Below are positions 32,293-44,247 of a stretch of 64,000 nt of DNA, in pieces. The position numbers were made by a program, and so were the translations under genes. Position 1 is the stretch's first letter, and each line of letters starts with the position of its first letter. Where the stretch lies: contig CP018628.1 of NCBI GenBank assembly GCA_002271215.1, positions 186,001-250,000 on the forward strand. Reading direction: 5' to 3'. The notes under the pieces are model-generated. The model was not told the DNA's origin. It worked only from the letters and a program-made list of their open reading frames with translations, and ran no database searches. This DNA comes from Lelliottia jeotgali. GTDB taxonomy: Bacteria; Pseudomonadota; Gammaproteobacteria; Enterobacterales; Enterobacteriaceae.

Positions 32293-33420
32293 TCACTGCG
32301 AGGCGCGTCCCAGCCAGCTGTCCCAGTCTTTCCACACCGGCTGTAATCCCTGCGTGCTCAGCGCCTGGGCAACCTCTTCAGGCCGACGGCCATCGTGTGG
32401 GGCGAACTGCTCCAGCTCGGGATGGTTGTCCGCATAACCGCCTGGCTGGGTTTTTGAAAACGCACTGACGTTATTGATGGCTAAAGGAATGACCCGATCG
32501 CGAAACTCCGGTGACTCCCGGGTGGATAATGACAACTCCACTTCCGGTGCCAGCAGACGAAACGCGCAAATAGTTTGCACCAGCTGGCGTTCATCCATGA
32601 TCGACGCCGGTTCGATGCCGCCTGTGCAGGGCCGTAAGCGTGGGAATGAGATTGAGTACCGGCTCTGCCAGTAGTGCTGCTGCAGCCACAGCAGATGCTC
32701 CGCCACCATAAAGCAATCCACGCGCCAGCTGTCAGACAGCCCAATCAGTGCGCCAAGGCCGATTTTGTCGATCCCCGCCCGTCCCAGCCGGTCCGGCGTT
32801 TCCAGGCGGAAGAAAAAATCCTGCTTTTTGCCCTTCAGGTGGTGTCGAGCGTACATGGCTTCGTGATAGGTCTCCTGATAGACCATTACGCCGTCCAGAC
32901 CGAGGGTTTTCAGCTCGGCGTACTCGTCTTCGGAAAGAGGCTGCACTTCCATCTGCAATGAGGAAAATCGGCGGCGGATAGCGGGCAGATGCTGGCGAAA
33001 ATAATCCATTCCCACTTTTCCCTGGTGCTCACCAGTGACCAGCAGAAGATGTTCAAAGCCCATCTCTCTGATGGCGGCACATTCACGGGCAATCTCGTTC
33101 TCGTCGAGGGTTTTACGCTTGATGCGGTTACTCATGGAAAAGCCGCAGTAGGTGCAATCATTGGCGCAAAGATTGGAGAGATAAAGTGGCACGTAAAAGC
33201 TCACCGTGTTGCCAAAGCGCTGACGAGTGAGCCGCTGTGCGCGCTGCGCCATCGGCTCAAGATACGCGCTAGCAGCGGGGGAGAGCAGGGCCATCATGTC
33301 CTCGCGGGTCACATGCCGCGAATTCAGGGCGCGCTCGACGTCTGCGGCGGTTTTGCTGTTGATCCTCAGACGAATGTCGTCCCAGTTCAACTCGCGCCAT
33401 CGGTCGATAAAGGTGCTCAT
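32293..33420 (-). CDS. thiH: 2-iminoacetate synthase (tyrosine lyase) ThiH
   Basis: Radical SAM enzyme that cleaves tyrosine to dehydroglycine (2-iminoacetate) and p-cresol for the thiazole of thiamine. 375 residues. The CxxxCxxC cluster motif is C85-C89-C92 ([11 protein letters not shown]). PRLRPCTGG near residue 270 is also conserved. It overlaps thiG by 4 bp and ends the thiCEFSGH operon. Confidence 0.97.
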   Translation of the reverse strand: MSTFIDRWRELNWDDIRLRINSKTAADVERALNSRHVTREDMMALLSPAASAYLEPMAQRAQRLTRQRFGNTVSFYVPLYLSNLCANDCTYCGFSMSNRIKRKTLDENEIARECAAIREMGFEHLLLVTGEHQGKVGMDYFRQHLPAIRRRFSSLQMEVQPLSEDEYAELKTLGLDGVMVYQETYHEAMYARHHLKGKKQDFFFRLETPDRLGRAGIDKIGLGALIGLSDSWRVDCFMVAEHLLWLQQHYWQSRYSISFPRLRPCTGGIEPASIMDERQLVQTICAFRLLAPEVELSLSTRESPEFRDRVIPLAINNVSAFSKTQPGGYADNHPELEQFAPHDGRRPEEVAQALSTQGLQPVWKDWDSWLGRASQ

Positions 33421-34187
33421 GAGTACGCCTCCAGAAAACCGGTCAGCGGGCTAGTGGCCTGCGCCTGAAAACTGCGCGAACCTGGCCCGGACTGACGCGC
33501 CAGCACGCCTGCGTCTACTGCAAGGCGAAATGCGCGCGCCATCATCACCGGATCGTCGGCTACCGCAATTGCCGTGTTGACGAGTACGGCGTCGGCCCCC
33601 ATTTCCAGCGCCTGCGCCGCGTGGCTTGGTACACCGATACCCGCATCCACGACCACAGGAACGGTGGCCTGCTCGATGATGATCTCCAGCATCGCGCGGG
33701 TCTCCAGCCCCTGATTGGAGCCAATCGGTGCGCCAAGCGGCATCACCGCCGCGCAACCGGCTTCCTCAAGACGCTTGCAGAGCACGGGGTCCGCGCCGCA
33801 GTAAGGCAGAACGGTAAACCCCTGTTTAACCAGCAACTCGGCGGCTTTCAGCGTTTCGATGGGATCGGGCAGCAGCCAGCGCGCGTCCGGGTGGATTTCC
33901 AGTTTCAGCCAGCTTGTACCCAGCGCTTCACGTGCCAGTTGGGCGGCAAACACCGCTTCTTCTGCGGTTTTCGCGCCAGAGGTGTTGGGCAGCAGCGTCA
34001 CGCCTGCGGCCAGCAGTGGGGCCAGAATCGCATCGCTATGATTGCGCAGGTCCACGCGCTTCATCGCCAGCGTGACCAGTTGGCTGCCGCTCTCGCGAAT
34101 GGCATCGACCATCAGCTGCGGCGAAGCGAATTTTCCGGTGCCGGTGAACAGATGTGAATCAAAGGTTTTATCGGCAATACGTAACAT
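33417..34187 (-). CDS. thiG: Thiazole synthase ThiG
   Basis: 256-residue TIM-barrel enzyme that condenses deoxyxylulose 5-phosphate, dehydroglycine and ThiS-thiocarboxylate into the thiazole phosphate. Lys95 ([10 protein letters not shown]) is the expected Schiff-base lysine. [24 protein letters not shown] is the phosphate-binding region. One bp separates it from thiS and it overlaps thiH. Confidence 0.97.
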   Translation of the reverse strand: MLRIADKTFDSHLFTGTGKFASPQLMVDAIRESGSQLVTLAMKRVDLRNHSDAILAPLLAAGVTLLPNTSGAKTAEEAVFAAQLAREALGTSWLKLEIHPDARWLLPDPIETLKAAELLVKQGFTVLPYCGADPVLCKRLEEAGCAAVMPLGAPIGSNQGLETRAMLEIIIEQATVPVVVDAGIGVPSHAAQALEMGADAVLVNTAIAVADDPVMMARAFRLAVDAGVLARQSGPGSRSFQAQATSPLTGFLEAYS

Positions 34188-34188
34188 G

Positions 34189-34389
34189 TCAGCCTCCCGC
34201 GATGACCTGAAAAAGCAGGATCTGATCGCCGTCGCGCACCTGCTGAATGTCCCACTGCTCGCGCGGCAGGATCTGTTGGTTAAGGGCCAGCGCAGCGCCG
34301 GGTTTCAACTGGCGTAGCTGGTCGAGAAGCGTGGCGATGGTTAGCTCCTCGGCGCACTGCATCGGTTCATCGTTAAACAGAATCCGCAT
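34189..34389 (-). CDS. thiS: Sulfur carrier protein ThiS
   Basis: 66-residue ubiquitin-like protein that carries sulfur as a C-terminal thiocarboxylate. It ends in the required Gly-Gly (FQVIAGG). The start [12 protein letters not shown] at 34389 gives the E. coli length; longer frames would run far into thiF. The start overlaps thiF by 17 bp. Confidence 0.96.
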   Translation of the reverse strand: MRILFNDEPMQCAEELTIATLLDQLRQLKPGAALALNQQILPREQWDIQQVRDGDQILLFQVIAGG

Positions 34390-35128
34390 GATGCCCTCCG
34401 CATACGGTACAACCCGTTGCACGCTGGAGCGCCAGATGTCGCCAGTTACCCGAGCGGCCATCGAACATGCGCAGTGTATTGCGCGGCGTCGCCATTCCGC
34501 TGAGCAGCTTTATGGCCTCCAGCGCCTGCAAGGTTCCCATCACGCCAACGACTGGCCCGAGAATGCCTGCCGTGCGGCAGTTGCGCTGCGGCTCTTCGTC
34601 GTCCGGCCACAGGCAGCGGTAGCAGCCCTGCACCCACGGCGGCGTCAGCACCATCATCTGCCCGCCGAACCCAACGGCGCTGGCGGTGATGAGCGGCGTA
34701 TTAAGTGCAACGCAGGCGGCGTTGATCACTTGACGTGTTGCCATATTGTCGGTGCAATCCAGCACTACATCCGCGCGGGCAACCTCCTGACGCAGGGCTT
34801 CTCCTTCCAGCCGCTGTTGCACCGGGATAAGCTGAATTTCGGGGTTGAGCGCGTTCAGCCGTTGGCTGGTGACCTGCGCTTTTGACGCGTTCACATCCTC
34901 GGCAGTGAACAGGATCTGCCGCTGCAGATTGCTCAGGTGGATATCGTCGTCGTCGGCTAATACCAGCGTCCCGATGCCCGCTCCGGCCAGATACAGCGCA
35001 GCAGGCGCTCCGAGCCCGCCCAGCCCGACAATCAATACCCGGCTGTCGAGCAGCTTTTGTTGACCGTCGACGGCGATATCCTCCAGCAGGATCTGGCGGC
35101 TGTAGCGCATAAAGTCGCTGTCATTCAT
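34373..35128 (-). CDS. thiF: ThiS adenylyltransferase ThiF
   Basis: 251-residue E1-like enzyme that adenylates the C-terminus of ThiS. Nucleotide-binding [32 protein letters not shown], the catalytic-cysteine region, and the zinc cysteines CYRCLWPD and CTVCGG are present. The ATG at 35128 ([12 protein letters not shown]) matches E. coli and overlaps the thiE stop by 8 bp; the open frame continues about 100 codons upstream but only as an overlap with thiE. Confidence 0.96.
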   Translation of the reverse strand: MNDSDFMRYSRQILLEDIAVDGQQKLLDSRVLIVGLGGLGAPAALYLAGAGIGTLVLADDDDIHLSNLQRQILFTAEDVNASKAQVTSQRLNALNPEIQLIPVQQRLEGEALRQEVARADVVLDCTDNMATRQVINAACVALNTPLITASAVGFGGQMMVLTPPWVQGCYRCLWPDDEEPQRNCRTAGILGPVVGVMGTLQALEAIKLLSGMATPRNTLRMFDGRSGNWRHLALQRATGCTVCGGHHADSV

Positions 35129-35755
35129 CGCCCGCTCCCGCCAGTTGCAACAGCTGCGCTGTGGCTGCCTGCCAGTCCGTCGCCTGGGTGATCGCGCTGA
35201 CCACCGCGATACTGCCGACGCCGGTCTCCAGCACCGCCGGGGCGCGCTCCAGACTAATACCGCCGATGGCAACGGTTGGGTAATCGCCCAGACGGGTAAT
35301 GTGGCGTGCCAGTTGCGCCAGCCCCTGCGGGGCCGACGGCATCTGTTTGGTTTGGGTCGGAAAGACGTGACCGAGCGCGATATAGGAAGGTCGTGCGGCG
35401 AGCGCCACGTCGATCTCCATATCATCGTGAGTCGACACGCCCAGACGCAGACCGGCCTCGCGAATGGCGTTCAGATCGGCGGTTTCCAGATCCTCCTGAC
35501 CCAGATGCACACCATACGCCTGGTGCTTAATTGCCAGTTGCCAGTAATCGTTAATAAATAACCGGGCGTCAAAACGGCGCCCCAGTTCAATGGCGGCTGA
35601 AACATCACTCTCCACCTCTTCATCACGCTTGTCTTTGATACGTAACTGGAGCGTTTTGACGCCAGCCTTCAGCAGGCGCTCAATCCATTCCACGCTGTCG
35701 ACAACCGGGTAAAGCCCTAAGCGCTGTGGCACGGTTGGGAAATTGGGCTGAACCA

Positions 35756-35756
<1 letters not shown>
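35121..35756 (-). CDS. thiE: Thiamine-phosphate synthase ThiE
   Basis: 211-residue TIM-barrel enzyme joining the pyrimidine (HMP-PP) and thiazole phosphate to give thiamine phosphate. [23 protein letters not shown] loop (here [13 protein letters not shown]) and AIGGIS, which bind pyrophosphate and thiazole, are visible. One-base overlap with thiC (its start shares the thiC stop). Confidence 0.96.
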
Positions 35757-37654
<1,898 letters not shown>

Positions 37655-37744
37655 TCATTCCAAAAATAGTAAGGAGTGGCTTGTCAGACGACGGATGAAG
37701 CAAGAGATATGATCACCCTGATGGGTGATACAACAGCTTTTTGA

Positions 37745-37838
37745 CTCTTGTTCCCTTCGCAGGTATTAGCCTGATCAGGTTCCGCGGATCCCGAATTAAC
37801 GGTCTCAGCCCGTACATTTCTGTACTGGGCACTCCGAC
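37745..37838 (-). promoter_or_regulatory. TPP riboswitch of the thi operon
   Basis: Minus strand reads CGGAGTGCCC, GGGCTGAGA, GGAACCTGAT, AGGCTAATACCTGCG and AGGGAAC in the order of the THI element. All core nucleotides are present. It lies upstream of thiC, where TPP binding is known to block translation in E. coli. Confidence 0.95.
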
Positions 37839-37899
37839 AAGAAAACACGCCTGCAGTACAGACGCGGTATTTGTAAATTACTCGTTAACGCTTAAGAAC

Positions 37900-38397
37900 T
37901 CAAGCCGGTCGCGCGATGTTGTCTTCGTTGCTGGCCTTCAGATTGCTGTCCAGTACCAGGGCGATGAGCTTGTCTTCCAGCGTAAATCGCACTTCCATTG
38001 CCTCGCCGAGATCGGAAAGAGCCTGCTGGAACTCCAGATAATTGTCCTGGTCGATGGCGTTTTCGAGCGTGGAGTCGTAATAGTCCATGATCTGCTGGGT
38101 ATTGGCCTCCAGCAGCGGATAGAGTTTAGTCGCCGCTAAATACGGCGTCGTCCCTTCCATTTCGCGAATAATACGTTCATATAGATTAAAATGACCGTCG
38201 GAAAGGTAGTCGACCAGGCTTTGACAAAAATCATCCAGCGCTTTTTCATTCAACCGCATATACGATTCTTTGCCAGGCTTAATGCCAACCAGATTGTAGT
38301 AGGCAACAAGCAAATGTTTGCGCACGTGCAGCCAGCGATCGACCAGGTGATGACTTCCTCCAACGCGCTCTGTCAGGCTTTCTAGCTGGTTTAGCAT
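37900..38397 (-). CDS. rsd: Anti-sigma-70 factor Rsd
   Basis: 165-residue regulator that binds sigma-70 region 4 in stationary phase and shifts RNA polymerase to other sigma factors; it also interacts with HPr in E. coli. All-helical, with VDRWLHVRKHLLVAYYNLVGIKPGK near the N-terminus. The start MLNQLESL at 38397 matches E. coli; the upstream in-frame start lies in the nudC promoter region. Divergent from nudC. Confidence 0.94.
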   Translation of the reverse strand: MLNQLESLTERVGGSHHLVDRWLHVRKHLLVAYYNLVGIKPGKESYMRLNEKALDDFCQSLVDYLSDGHFNLYERIIREMEGTTPYLAATKLYPLLEANTQQIMDYYDSTLENAIDQDNYLEFQQALSDLGEAMEVRFTLEDKLIALVLDSNLKASNEDNIARPA

Positions 38398-38494
38398 GTT
38401 TGACTCCACAAGGTTAAGATGAAAAAGCTGGCCACCCAAAAATGTAAGAATATTGTTATCAACATGCCTGTGAAGCAAAGGTAGTGCAATAGAT

Positions 38495-39268
38495 ATGGAT
38501 CGTATAATTGAAAAATTAGATCGCGGCTGGTGGATCGTCAGTCACGAACAAAAATTATGGTTGCCCGGCGGAGAATTACCTTACGGCGACGCTGAAAATT
38601 TCGATCTTGCGGGGCAACAGGCGCTGAGGATCGGCGAATGGCAGGGCGATCCCGTGTGGTTGATCCAGCTGCATCGCCATCACGAGATGGGATCGGTTCG
38701 CCAGGTGCTCGATCTTGATGTCGGCCTGTTCCAGTTGGCCGGGCGCGGCGTGCAGCTGGCCGAGTTTTTCCGATCGCATAAATATTGCGGCTACTGTGGG
38801 CACGCCATGCACCGCAGCAAAACCGAGTGGGCCATGCTCTGTAACCACTGTCGCGAGCGCTACTATCCGCAAATCGCCCCGTGCATTATCGTCGCTATTC
38901 GCCGTGATGATTCCATTTTGCTGGCGCAACATACGCGCCATCGCAACGGCGTGCATACGGTGCTGGCCGGGTTCGTCGAAGTGGGCGAAACGCTTGAGCA
39001 GGCCGTGGCCCGCGAAGTGATGGAAGAGAGCAGTATCAAGGTGAAAAACCTGCGTTACGTCACCTCCCAGCCGTGGCCGTTCCCGATGTCGCTGATGACT
39101 GCGTTTATGGCGGATTATGACAGCGGCGAGATTGTGATTGACCAAAAAGAGCTGCTGGAAGCCAACTGGTATCGCTACGACAATTTACCGCTCCTCCCGC
39201 CGCCGGGCACCGTGGCGCGCCGACTGATCGAAGATACGGTGGCAATGTGCCGGGCTGAATATGAATGA
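38495..39268 (+). CDS. nudC: NAD-capped RNA hydrolase / NADH pyrophosphatase NudC
   Basis: 257 residues. Removes the NAD cap from RNA 5' ends and hydrolyses NADH to NMNH and AMP. Zinc ribbon Cys98, Cys101, Cys116 and Cys119 and the Nudix box ([20 protein letters not shown], about 159-178) are complete, followed by the [11 protein letters not shown] specificity motif of the NudC family. Confidence 0.97.
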   Translation: MDRIIEKLDRGWWIVSHEQKLWLPGGELPYGDAENFDLAGQQALRIGEWQGDPVWLIQLHRHHEMGSVRQVLDLDVGLFQLAGRGVQLAEFFRSHKYCGYCGHAMHRSKTEWAMLCNHCRERYYPQIAPCIIVAIRRDDSILLAQHTRHRNGVHTVLAGFVEVGETLEQAVAREVMEESSIKVKNLRYVTSQPWPFPMSLMTAFMADYDSGEIVIDQKELLEANWYRYDNLPLLPPPGTVARRLIEDTVAMCRAEYE

Positions 39269-39308
39269 CGTGTTAAACTGGCGGCATGACGCTTAAGGAA
39301 CTGCAAAA

Positions 39309-40373
39309 ATGACCGAACTGAAGAACGATCGTTATCTGCGTGCGCTGCTGCGCCAACCCGTTGATATCACCCCGGTGTGGATGATGCGCCAGGCGGGTCG
39401 CTATTTGCCGGAGTACAAAGCCACGCGCGCCGAGGCGGGCGATTTTATGTCTCTGTGCAAGAACGCGGAGCTGGCCTGCGAAGTCACGCTGCAGCCGCTG
39501 CGCCGTTTCCCGCTCGATGCGGCGATCCTTTTTTCAGATATCCTGACCATTCCGGACGCGATGGGGCTGGGCCTCTATTTCGAAACCGGTGAAGGCCCGC
39601 GTTTTACCTCGCCGATTAAGAGCAAAGCCGACGTTGATAAGCTGCCGATCCCCGATCCTGAGCAGGAACTGGGCTACGTCATGAATGCGGTGCGCACCAT
39701 CCGCCGCGAGCTAAAAGGCGAAGTGCCGCTGATCGGCTTCTCTGGCAGCCCGTGGACGCTGGCGACCTACATGGTGGAAGGCGGCAGCAGCAAAGCCTTC
39801 ACAGTGATCAAAAAGATGATGTACGCCGAGCCGCTGGCGCTGCATGCGCTGCTCGACAAGCTGGCGAAGAGCGTCACCCTGTACCTGAACGCTCAGATCA
39901 AAGCGGGCGCGCAGTCGGTGATGATTTTCGATACCTGGGGCGGCGTGCTGACCGGTCGTGATTATCAGCAGTTCTCCCTGTACTACATGCATAAAATTGT
40001 CGATGGCCTGCTGCGTGAAAACGAAGGCCGTCGTGTGCCGGTGACGCTGTTCACCAAAGGCGGCGGGCAGTGGCTCGAAGCGCTGGCCGCGACCGGGTGT
40101 GATGCGCTGGGTCTCGACTGGACGACGGACATCGGCGATGCGCGTCGTCGCGTGGGTGACAAAGTGGCGCTGCAGGGCAATATGGACCCGTCCATGCTCT
40201 ACGCGCAGCCTGCGCGTATTGAAGAAGAAGTGGCGACCATTCTGGCCGGATTCGGCAAGGGTGAAGGCCACGTCTTTAACCTCGGCCACGGCATCCATCA
40301 GGACGTTCCGCCAGAGCACGCGGGCGCGTTTGTGGAGGCAGTACACCGACTTTCTGCGCCTTATCACCAGTAG
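39309..40373 (+). CDS. hemE: Uroporphyrinogen decarboxylase HemE
   Basis: 354 residues. Decarboxylates uroporphyrinogen III to coproporphyrinogen III in haem synthesis without a cofactor. The signatures [12 protein letters not shown] (about 25-36) and [13 protein letters not shown] (about 144-156) are intact. Nine bp before nfi, so probably co-transcribed. Confidence 0.97.
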   Translation: MTELKNDRYLRALLRQPVDITPVWMMRQAGRYLPEYKATRAEAGDFMSLCKNAELACEVTLQPLRRFPLDAAILFSDILTIPDAMGLGLYFETGEGPRFTSPIKSKADVDKLPIPDPEQELGYVMNAVRTIRRELKGEVPLIGFSGSPWTLATYMVEGGSSKAFTVIKKMMYAEPLALHALLDKLAKSVTLYLNAQIKAGAQSVMIFDTWGGVLTGRDYQQFSLYYMHKIVDGLLRENEGRRVPVTLFTKGGGQWLEALAATGCDALGLDWTTDIGDARRRVGDKVALQGNMDPSMLYAQPARIEEEVATILAGFGKGEGHVFNLGHGIHQDVPPEHAGAFVEAVHRLSAPYHQ

Positions 40374-40382
40374 GGAGTGAGT

Positions 40383-41054
40383 ATGGATCTCGCGTCGTTA
40401 CGCGCCCAGCAAATCGAACTGGCCTCGTCGGTTTCCCGCGAGGATCGTTTTGACAAAGATCCTCCGGCGTTGATCGCCGGAGCCGATGTTGGATTTGAGC
40501 AGGGCGGGGAAGTGACGCGAGCCGCGATGGTGCTCTTAACCTGGCCCGCGCTGGAGCTGGTGGAGTACAAAGTGGCGCGTATCGCCACCACTATGCCTTA
40601 CATTCCGGGCTTTCTCTCCTTTCGTGAATATCCCGCGCTGCTGGCAGCGTGGGAACAACTCTCGCAAAAACCCGATCTGCTGTTTGTCGACGGTCATGGG
40701 ATTTCCCATCCGCGCCGCCTCGGTGTGGCCAGCCATTTTGGTCTGCTGGTGGATGTGCCGACGATCGGCGTGGCGAAAAAACGCCTGTGCGGCAAATTTG
40801 AGCCGCTCTCCGCCGAACCCGGCGCACTGGCGCCGCTGATGGATAAGGGCGAGCAGCTGGCGTGGGTCTGGCGCAGCAAAGCGCGTTGTAATCCGCTGTT
40901 TGTCGCGACGGGGCATCGTGTGAGCACCGACAGCGCGCTGGCATGGGTGCAGCGCTGTATGAAAGGCTACCGTCTACCGGAGCCGACGCGCTGGGCTGAT
41001 GCAGTCGCATCGGCGCGTCCGGCATTTGTTCGTTGGCAGGAAATTCAGCGTTGA
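40383..41054 (+). CDS. nfi: Endonuclease V (deoxyinosine 3' endonuclease)
   Basis: 223 residues. Nicks DNA one base 3' of deoxyinosine. Catalytic acidic residues are in IAGADVGFE and [22 protein letters not shown] is the strand-separation wedge. The ATG at 40383 is chosen ([11 protein letters not shown]. coli length, GGGAG 5 bp upstream) over the GTG at 40377. Confidence 0.96.
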   Translation: MDLASLRAQQIELASSVSREDRFDKDPPALIAGADVGFEQGGEVTRAAMVLLTWPALELVEYKVARIATTMPYIPGFLSFREYPALLAAWEQLSQKPDLLFVDGHGISHPRRLGVASHFGLLVDVPTIGVAKKRLCGKFEPLSAEPGALAPLMDKGEQLAWVWRSKARCNPLFVATGHRVSTDSALAWVQRCMKGYRLPEPTRWADAVASARPAFVRWQEIQR

Positions 41055-41095
41055 TTCAGGTAAACTGCGGCTAATTTCCGATTCGAGACATCATC

Positions 41096-41686
41096 ATGTT
41101 ACAAAACCCGATTCATCTGCGCCTTGAGAAGCTGGAAAGCTGGCAGCACGTCACCTTTATGGCCTGCCTGTGCGAGCGCATGTACCCCAACTATGCCACC
41201 TTCTGCAAGCAGACTGGATTTGGTGAAGGCCAGATTTATCGCCGTATTCTCGACCTGATTTGGGAAACGCTGACGGTCAAAGATGCCAAAGTGAATTTCG
41301 ATTCTCAGCTCGAAAAGCTGGAAGAGGCGATCCCTGCTGCTGATGACTACGATCTGTATGGCGTCTATCCGGCAATCGACGCCTGCGTGGCGCTGAGCGA
41401 ACTGCTTCACTCCCGTCTGAGCGGTGAAACTCTCGAGCACGCTATCGAAGTCAGTAAGACTTCAATTACTACCGTGGCGATGCTGGAAATGACCCAGGAA
41501 GGTCGCGAAATGACCGATGAAGAGCTGCGTGCGAACCCGGCCGTTGAGCAGGAATGGGACATTCAGTGGGAAATATTCCGACTTTTGGCCGACTGCGAAG
41601 AACGCGATATTGAACTGATAAAAGGCCTGCGCGCGGACTTACGCGAGGCTGGCGAGAGTAATATTGGTATAATTTTTAACCAATGA
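41096..41686 (+). CDS. yjaG: DUF416 protein YjaG
   Basis: 196-residue conserved cytoplasmic protein, mostly helical, acidic, no membrane segment. Family of unknown function (DUF416), always near hupA in enterobacteria. MFMACLCERMYPNYATF-like segment (here TFMACLCERMYPNY) is highly conserved. Function not established. Confidence 0.92.
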   Translation: MLQNPIHLRLEKLESWQHVTFMACLCERMYPNYATFCKQTGFGEGQIYRRILDLIWETLTVKDAKVNFDSQLEKLEEAIPAADDYDLYGVYPAIDACVALSELLHSRLSGETLEHAIEVSKTSITTVAMLEMTQEGREMTDEELRANPAVEQEWDIQWEIFRLLADCEERDIELIKGLRADLREAGESNIGIIFNQ

Positions 41687-41740
41687 GACAATAAAACGTG
41701 ATTTAACGCCTGTTTTGTCGCACCTCGACTCTTCCCTTCT

Positions 41741-41769
41741 GCCCCCCGTCTGGTCTACATTTGGGGGGC
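41741..41769. other. C/G-rich hairpin between yjaG and hupA
   Basis: GCCCCCC (41741-41747) pairs with GGGGGGC (41763-41769). It is followed by an A-run, not a T-run, so it is not a standard terminator of yjaG. Role unknown; the 186-bp gap also holds the hupA promoter. Confidence 0.5.
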
Positions 41770-41872
41770 GAAAAAAAGTGGCTATCGGTGCGTGTATGCA
41801 GGAGAGTGCTTTTTTGGCATTTTCGTCGCACTCGATGCTTAGCAAGCGATAAACACATTGAAAGGATAACTT

Positions 41873-42145
41873 ATGAACAAGACTCAACTGATTGATGTAA
41901 TTGCGGACAAGGCTGATCTGTCCAAGGTGCAGGCTAAAGCTGCTCTGGAATCCACCCTGGCTGCTATTACTGAGTCTCTGAAAGAAGGCGATGCTGTACA
42001 ACTGGTTGGTTTCGGTACCTTCAAAGTGAACCACCGCGCTGAGCGTACTGGCCGCAACCCGCAGACCGGTAAAGAAATCAAAATCGCCGCTGCAAACGTG
42101 CCGGCATTTGTTTCTGGCAAAGCACTGAAAGACGCTGTTAAGTAA
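41873..42145 (+). CDS. hupA: DNA-binding protein HU alpha
   Basis: 90-residue nucleoid protein that bends DNA non-specifically as HU alpha/beta. Starts [18 protein letters not shown]; the DNA-binding arm signature [24 protein letters not shown] (about 46-69) is intact. Strong RBS AAAGGA. Its terminator lies inside the predicted start of yjaH. Confidence 0.98.
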   Translation: MNKTQLIDVIADKADLSKVQAKAALESTLAAITESLKEGDAVQLVGFGTFKVNHRAERTGRNPQTGKEIKIAAANVPAFVSGKALKDAVK

Positions 42146-42151
42146 GACGGC

Positions 42152-42850
42152 GTGGCAGTGAACAGTTTTAACAAGGGGGCGGTTTCGCCCCTTTTGTTTT
42201 TCTGGCGTCGTTCGCTTGCGCTGGCAGGAGTCCTGCTGCTCTCTGCCTGTAGTCATGACTCCACCCTGCCACCCTTTACTGCCAGCGGATATGCTGACGA
42301 TCAAGGCGCGGTGCGGGTCTGGCGTAAAGATTCCGGTGACGACGTTCACCTGCTCTCCGCATTCAGTCCGTGGCACAACGGCAACACGTCAACCGCCGAG
42401 TACCGCTGGCAAGGTGACACTCTGTCGCTGATTGAACTCAATATCTACAGTAAAACCCCCGAACATGTCCGAGTGCGTTTTGATGACCACGGCGAGCTGA
42501 GCTTTATGCAGCGCGAGGTCAACAGCCAAAAACAGCAACTCTCCAGCGATCAAATCGCCCTGTACCGTTATCGCGCCACTCAGGTACGACAGACCAGCGA
42601 TGCACTGCGCCAGGGGCGTGTGGTGTTGCGTCAGGGGCGCTGGCATTCCGATGGCACTGTGACCACCTGCGAAGGGCAAACCGTGAAGCCTGATCTCGAA
42701 GCCTGGGCGACAGAACATATCGAACGCCGTCAGCGTCACTCATCGATGGAAGTGAGTATTGCCTGGCTTGAAGCGCCGGAAGGATCGCAGCTGCTGCTGG
42801 TGGCGAACGAAGATTTCTGCACGTGGCAGCCGACGGAAAAGAATTTCTGA
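42152..42850 (+). CDS. yjaH: Predicted lipoprotein YjaH (DUF1481)
   Basis: 232 residues. RR, a hydrophobic stretch and the lipobox LLSAC|S (Cys near residue 32) mark it as a lipoprotein; Ser after Cys suggests outer-membrane sorting. Function unknown. A GTG at 42152 is the only plausible start and agrees with E. coli YjaH. Its first codons overlap the hupA terminator hairpin, and no strong RBS is seen, so low expression by read-through is likely. Confidence 0.85.
   Translation: MAVNSFNKGAVSPLLFFWRRSLALAGVLLLSACSHDSTLPPFTASGYADDQGAVRVWRKDSGDDVHLLSAFSPWHNGNTSTAEYRWQGDTLSLIELNIYSKTPEHVRVRFDDHGELSFMQREVNSQKQQLSSDQIALYRYRATQVRQTSDALRQGRVVLRQGRWHSDGTVTTCEGQTVKPDLEAWATEHIERRQRHSSMEVSIAWLEAPEGSQLLLVANEDFCTWQPTEKNF
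42173..42200 (+). terminator. hupA terminator inside the yjaH start
   Basis: AAGGGGGCG pairs with CGCCCCTT (one bulged G) followed by TTTTGTTTTT. Confidence 0.8.
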
Positions 42851-42864
42851 TTTTGTGGGGAGAT

Positions 42865-42898
42865 GCCGGATGGCGCTGACGTTTATCCGGCTTACGAA
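42865..42898. repeat. REP element after yjaH
   Basis: GCCGGATGGCGCTGAC...TATCCGGC palindrome typical of enterobacterial REP sequences, followed at 42903-42925 by the hairpin CCCCTCTTCC/GGAAGAGGGG between the convergent yjaH and purD. Confidence 0.8.
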
Positions 42899-42940
42899 CG
42901 ATCCCCTCTTCCTGTGGAAGAGGGGAAGTAAACGACTTTC

Positions 42941-44233
42941 TTACTCGCCTTGCTCACGGGCAATGGCCCGATAGCCAATATCACTGCGGCTAAAGCTGCC
43001 GTCCCAGTGGATATCCTTCATCAGCGCGTAAGCGCGTTTCTGTGCTTCGGCAACGGTGTGACCCAGCGCGGTGGCGCACAGGACGCGGCCCCCGTTAGTT
43101 AACACGCGATCGTCGTCAGCCAGTTTGGTGCCTGCATGGAACACCTTCCCGCCGTCGACCTCTTCCAGCGGTAAACCGTGGATCTCATCGCCATTGTTAT
43201 AGTTGCCCGGATAACCACCGGCAGCGATCACCACGCCCAGAGACGCGCGTTCATCCCACTCGGAGGTTTTCTCGTCCAGCTTGCCTTCGCAGGCGGCCAG
43301 GCACAGTTCGACCAGGTCGGATTTCATGCGCAGCATGATCGGCTGAGTTTCCGGGTCGCCGAAGCGGCAGTTGAACTCGATGACCTTCGGGTTGCCCTGC
43401 TTATCGATCATCAGCCCCGCATACAAGAAGCCGGTGTAAGTGTTGCCTTCTGCCGCCATGCCTTTCACGGTAGGCCAGATGATGCGATCCATCGTGCGCT
43501 GATGGACTTCGTCAGTGACCACAGGCGCAGGTGAGTAAGCGCCCATTCCACCCGTGTTTGGACCAGTATCGCCATCGCCCACACGTTTGTGATCCTGGCT
43601 GGTGGCCATCGGCAGAACGTGCTCGCCATCGACCATCACAATAAAGCTCGCCTCTTCGCCGTCGAGGAACTCTTCGATAACGATGCGATGTCCCGCGTCG
43701 CCAAAGGCGTTACCTGCCAGCATATCCTGAACAGCGGCTTCCGCCTCTTCGAGCGTCATCGCGACGATAACCCCTTTACCGGCAGCCAGACCGTCAGCCT
43801 TGATAACAATCGGTGCGCCTTTCTCACGCAGATATGCCAGGGCTGGTTCTACTTCGGTGAAGTTCTGATATTCGCCGGTCGGGATTTTGTGGCGCGCGAG
43901 GAAATCTTTGGTGAAGGCTTTAGAGCCTTCGAGTTGCGCCGCACCCTCCGTTGGGCCGAAGATTTTCAGACCAGCGGCGCGGAAGGCATCCACCACGCCA
44001 ATCACCAGCGGTGCTTCCGGGCCGACGATGGTCAGATCGATTTTCTCGTTCTGGGCAAAGCTCAGCAGCGCCGGAATATCGGTCACGCCGATAGCGACGT
44101 TTTGCAGGGCGGGTTCCAGTGCGGTACCGGCATTGCCCGGCGCTACAAAAACGGATTTCACCAGCGGTGACTGTGCTGCTTTCCACGCCAGGGCGTGTTC
44201 GCGCCCGCCGTTACCAATGACTAATACTTTCAT
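42941..44233 (-). CDS. purD: Phosphoribosylamine-glycine ligase PurD
   Basis: 430 residues. ATP-grasp enzyme that makes glycinamide ribonucleotide in purine synthesis. MKVLVIGNGGREHALAWK, ATP-binding IVIKADGLAAGKGV and the signature RFGDPETQ are intact. Second gene of purHD, 14 bp behind purH. Confidence 0.97.
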   Translation of the reverse strand: MKVLVIGNGGREHALAWKAAQSPLVKSVFVAPGNAGTALEPALQNVAIGVTDIPALLSFAQNEKIDLTIVGPEAPLVIGVVDAFRAAGLKIFGPTEGAAQLEGSKAFTKDFLARHKIPTGEYQNFTEVEPALAYLREKGAPIVIKADGLAAGKGVIVAMTLEEAEAAVQDMLAGNAFGDAGHRIVIEEFLDGEEASFIVMVDGEHVLPMATSQDHKRVGDGDTGPNTGGMGAYSPAPVVTDEVHQRTMDRIIWPTVKGMAAEGNTYTGFLYAGLMIDKQGNPKVIEFNCRFGDPETQPIMLRMKSDLVELCLAACEGKLDEKTSEWDERASLGVVIAAGGYPGNYNNGDEIHGLPLEEVDGGKVFHAGTKLADDDRVLTNGGRVLCATALGHTVAEAQKRAYALMKDIHWDGSFSRSDIGYRAIAREQGE

Positions 44234-44247
44234 TATCTGCTCCGGGA

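Noticed and set aside
31998..32468. 156-codon plus-strand frame spanning the leader and thiH 3' end
   Set aside because: Antisense to thiH at its end and to the structured leader; no RBS and no homology recognised.
35129..35425. N-terminal extension of thiF by about 99 codons
   Set aside because: The extension lies wholly within thiE in another frame; the short start gives the family length and the usual coupled overlap.
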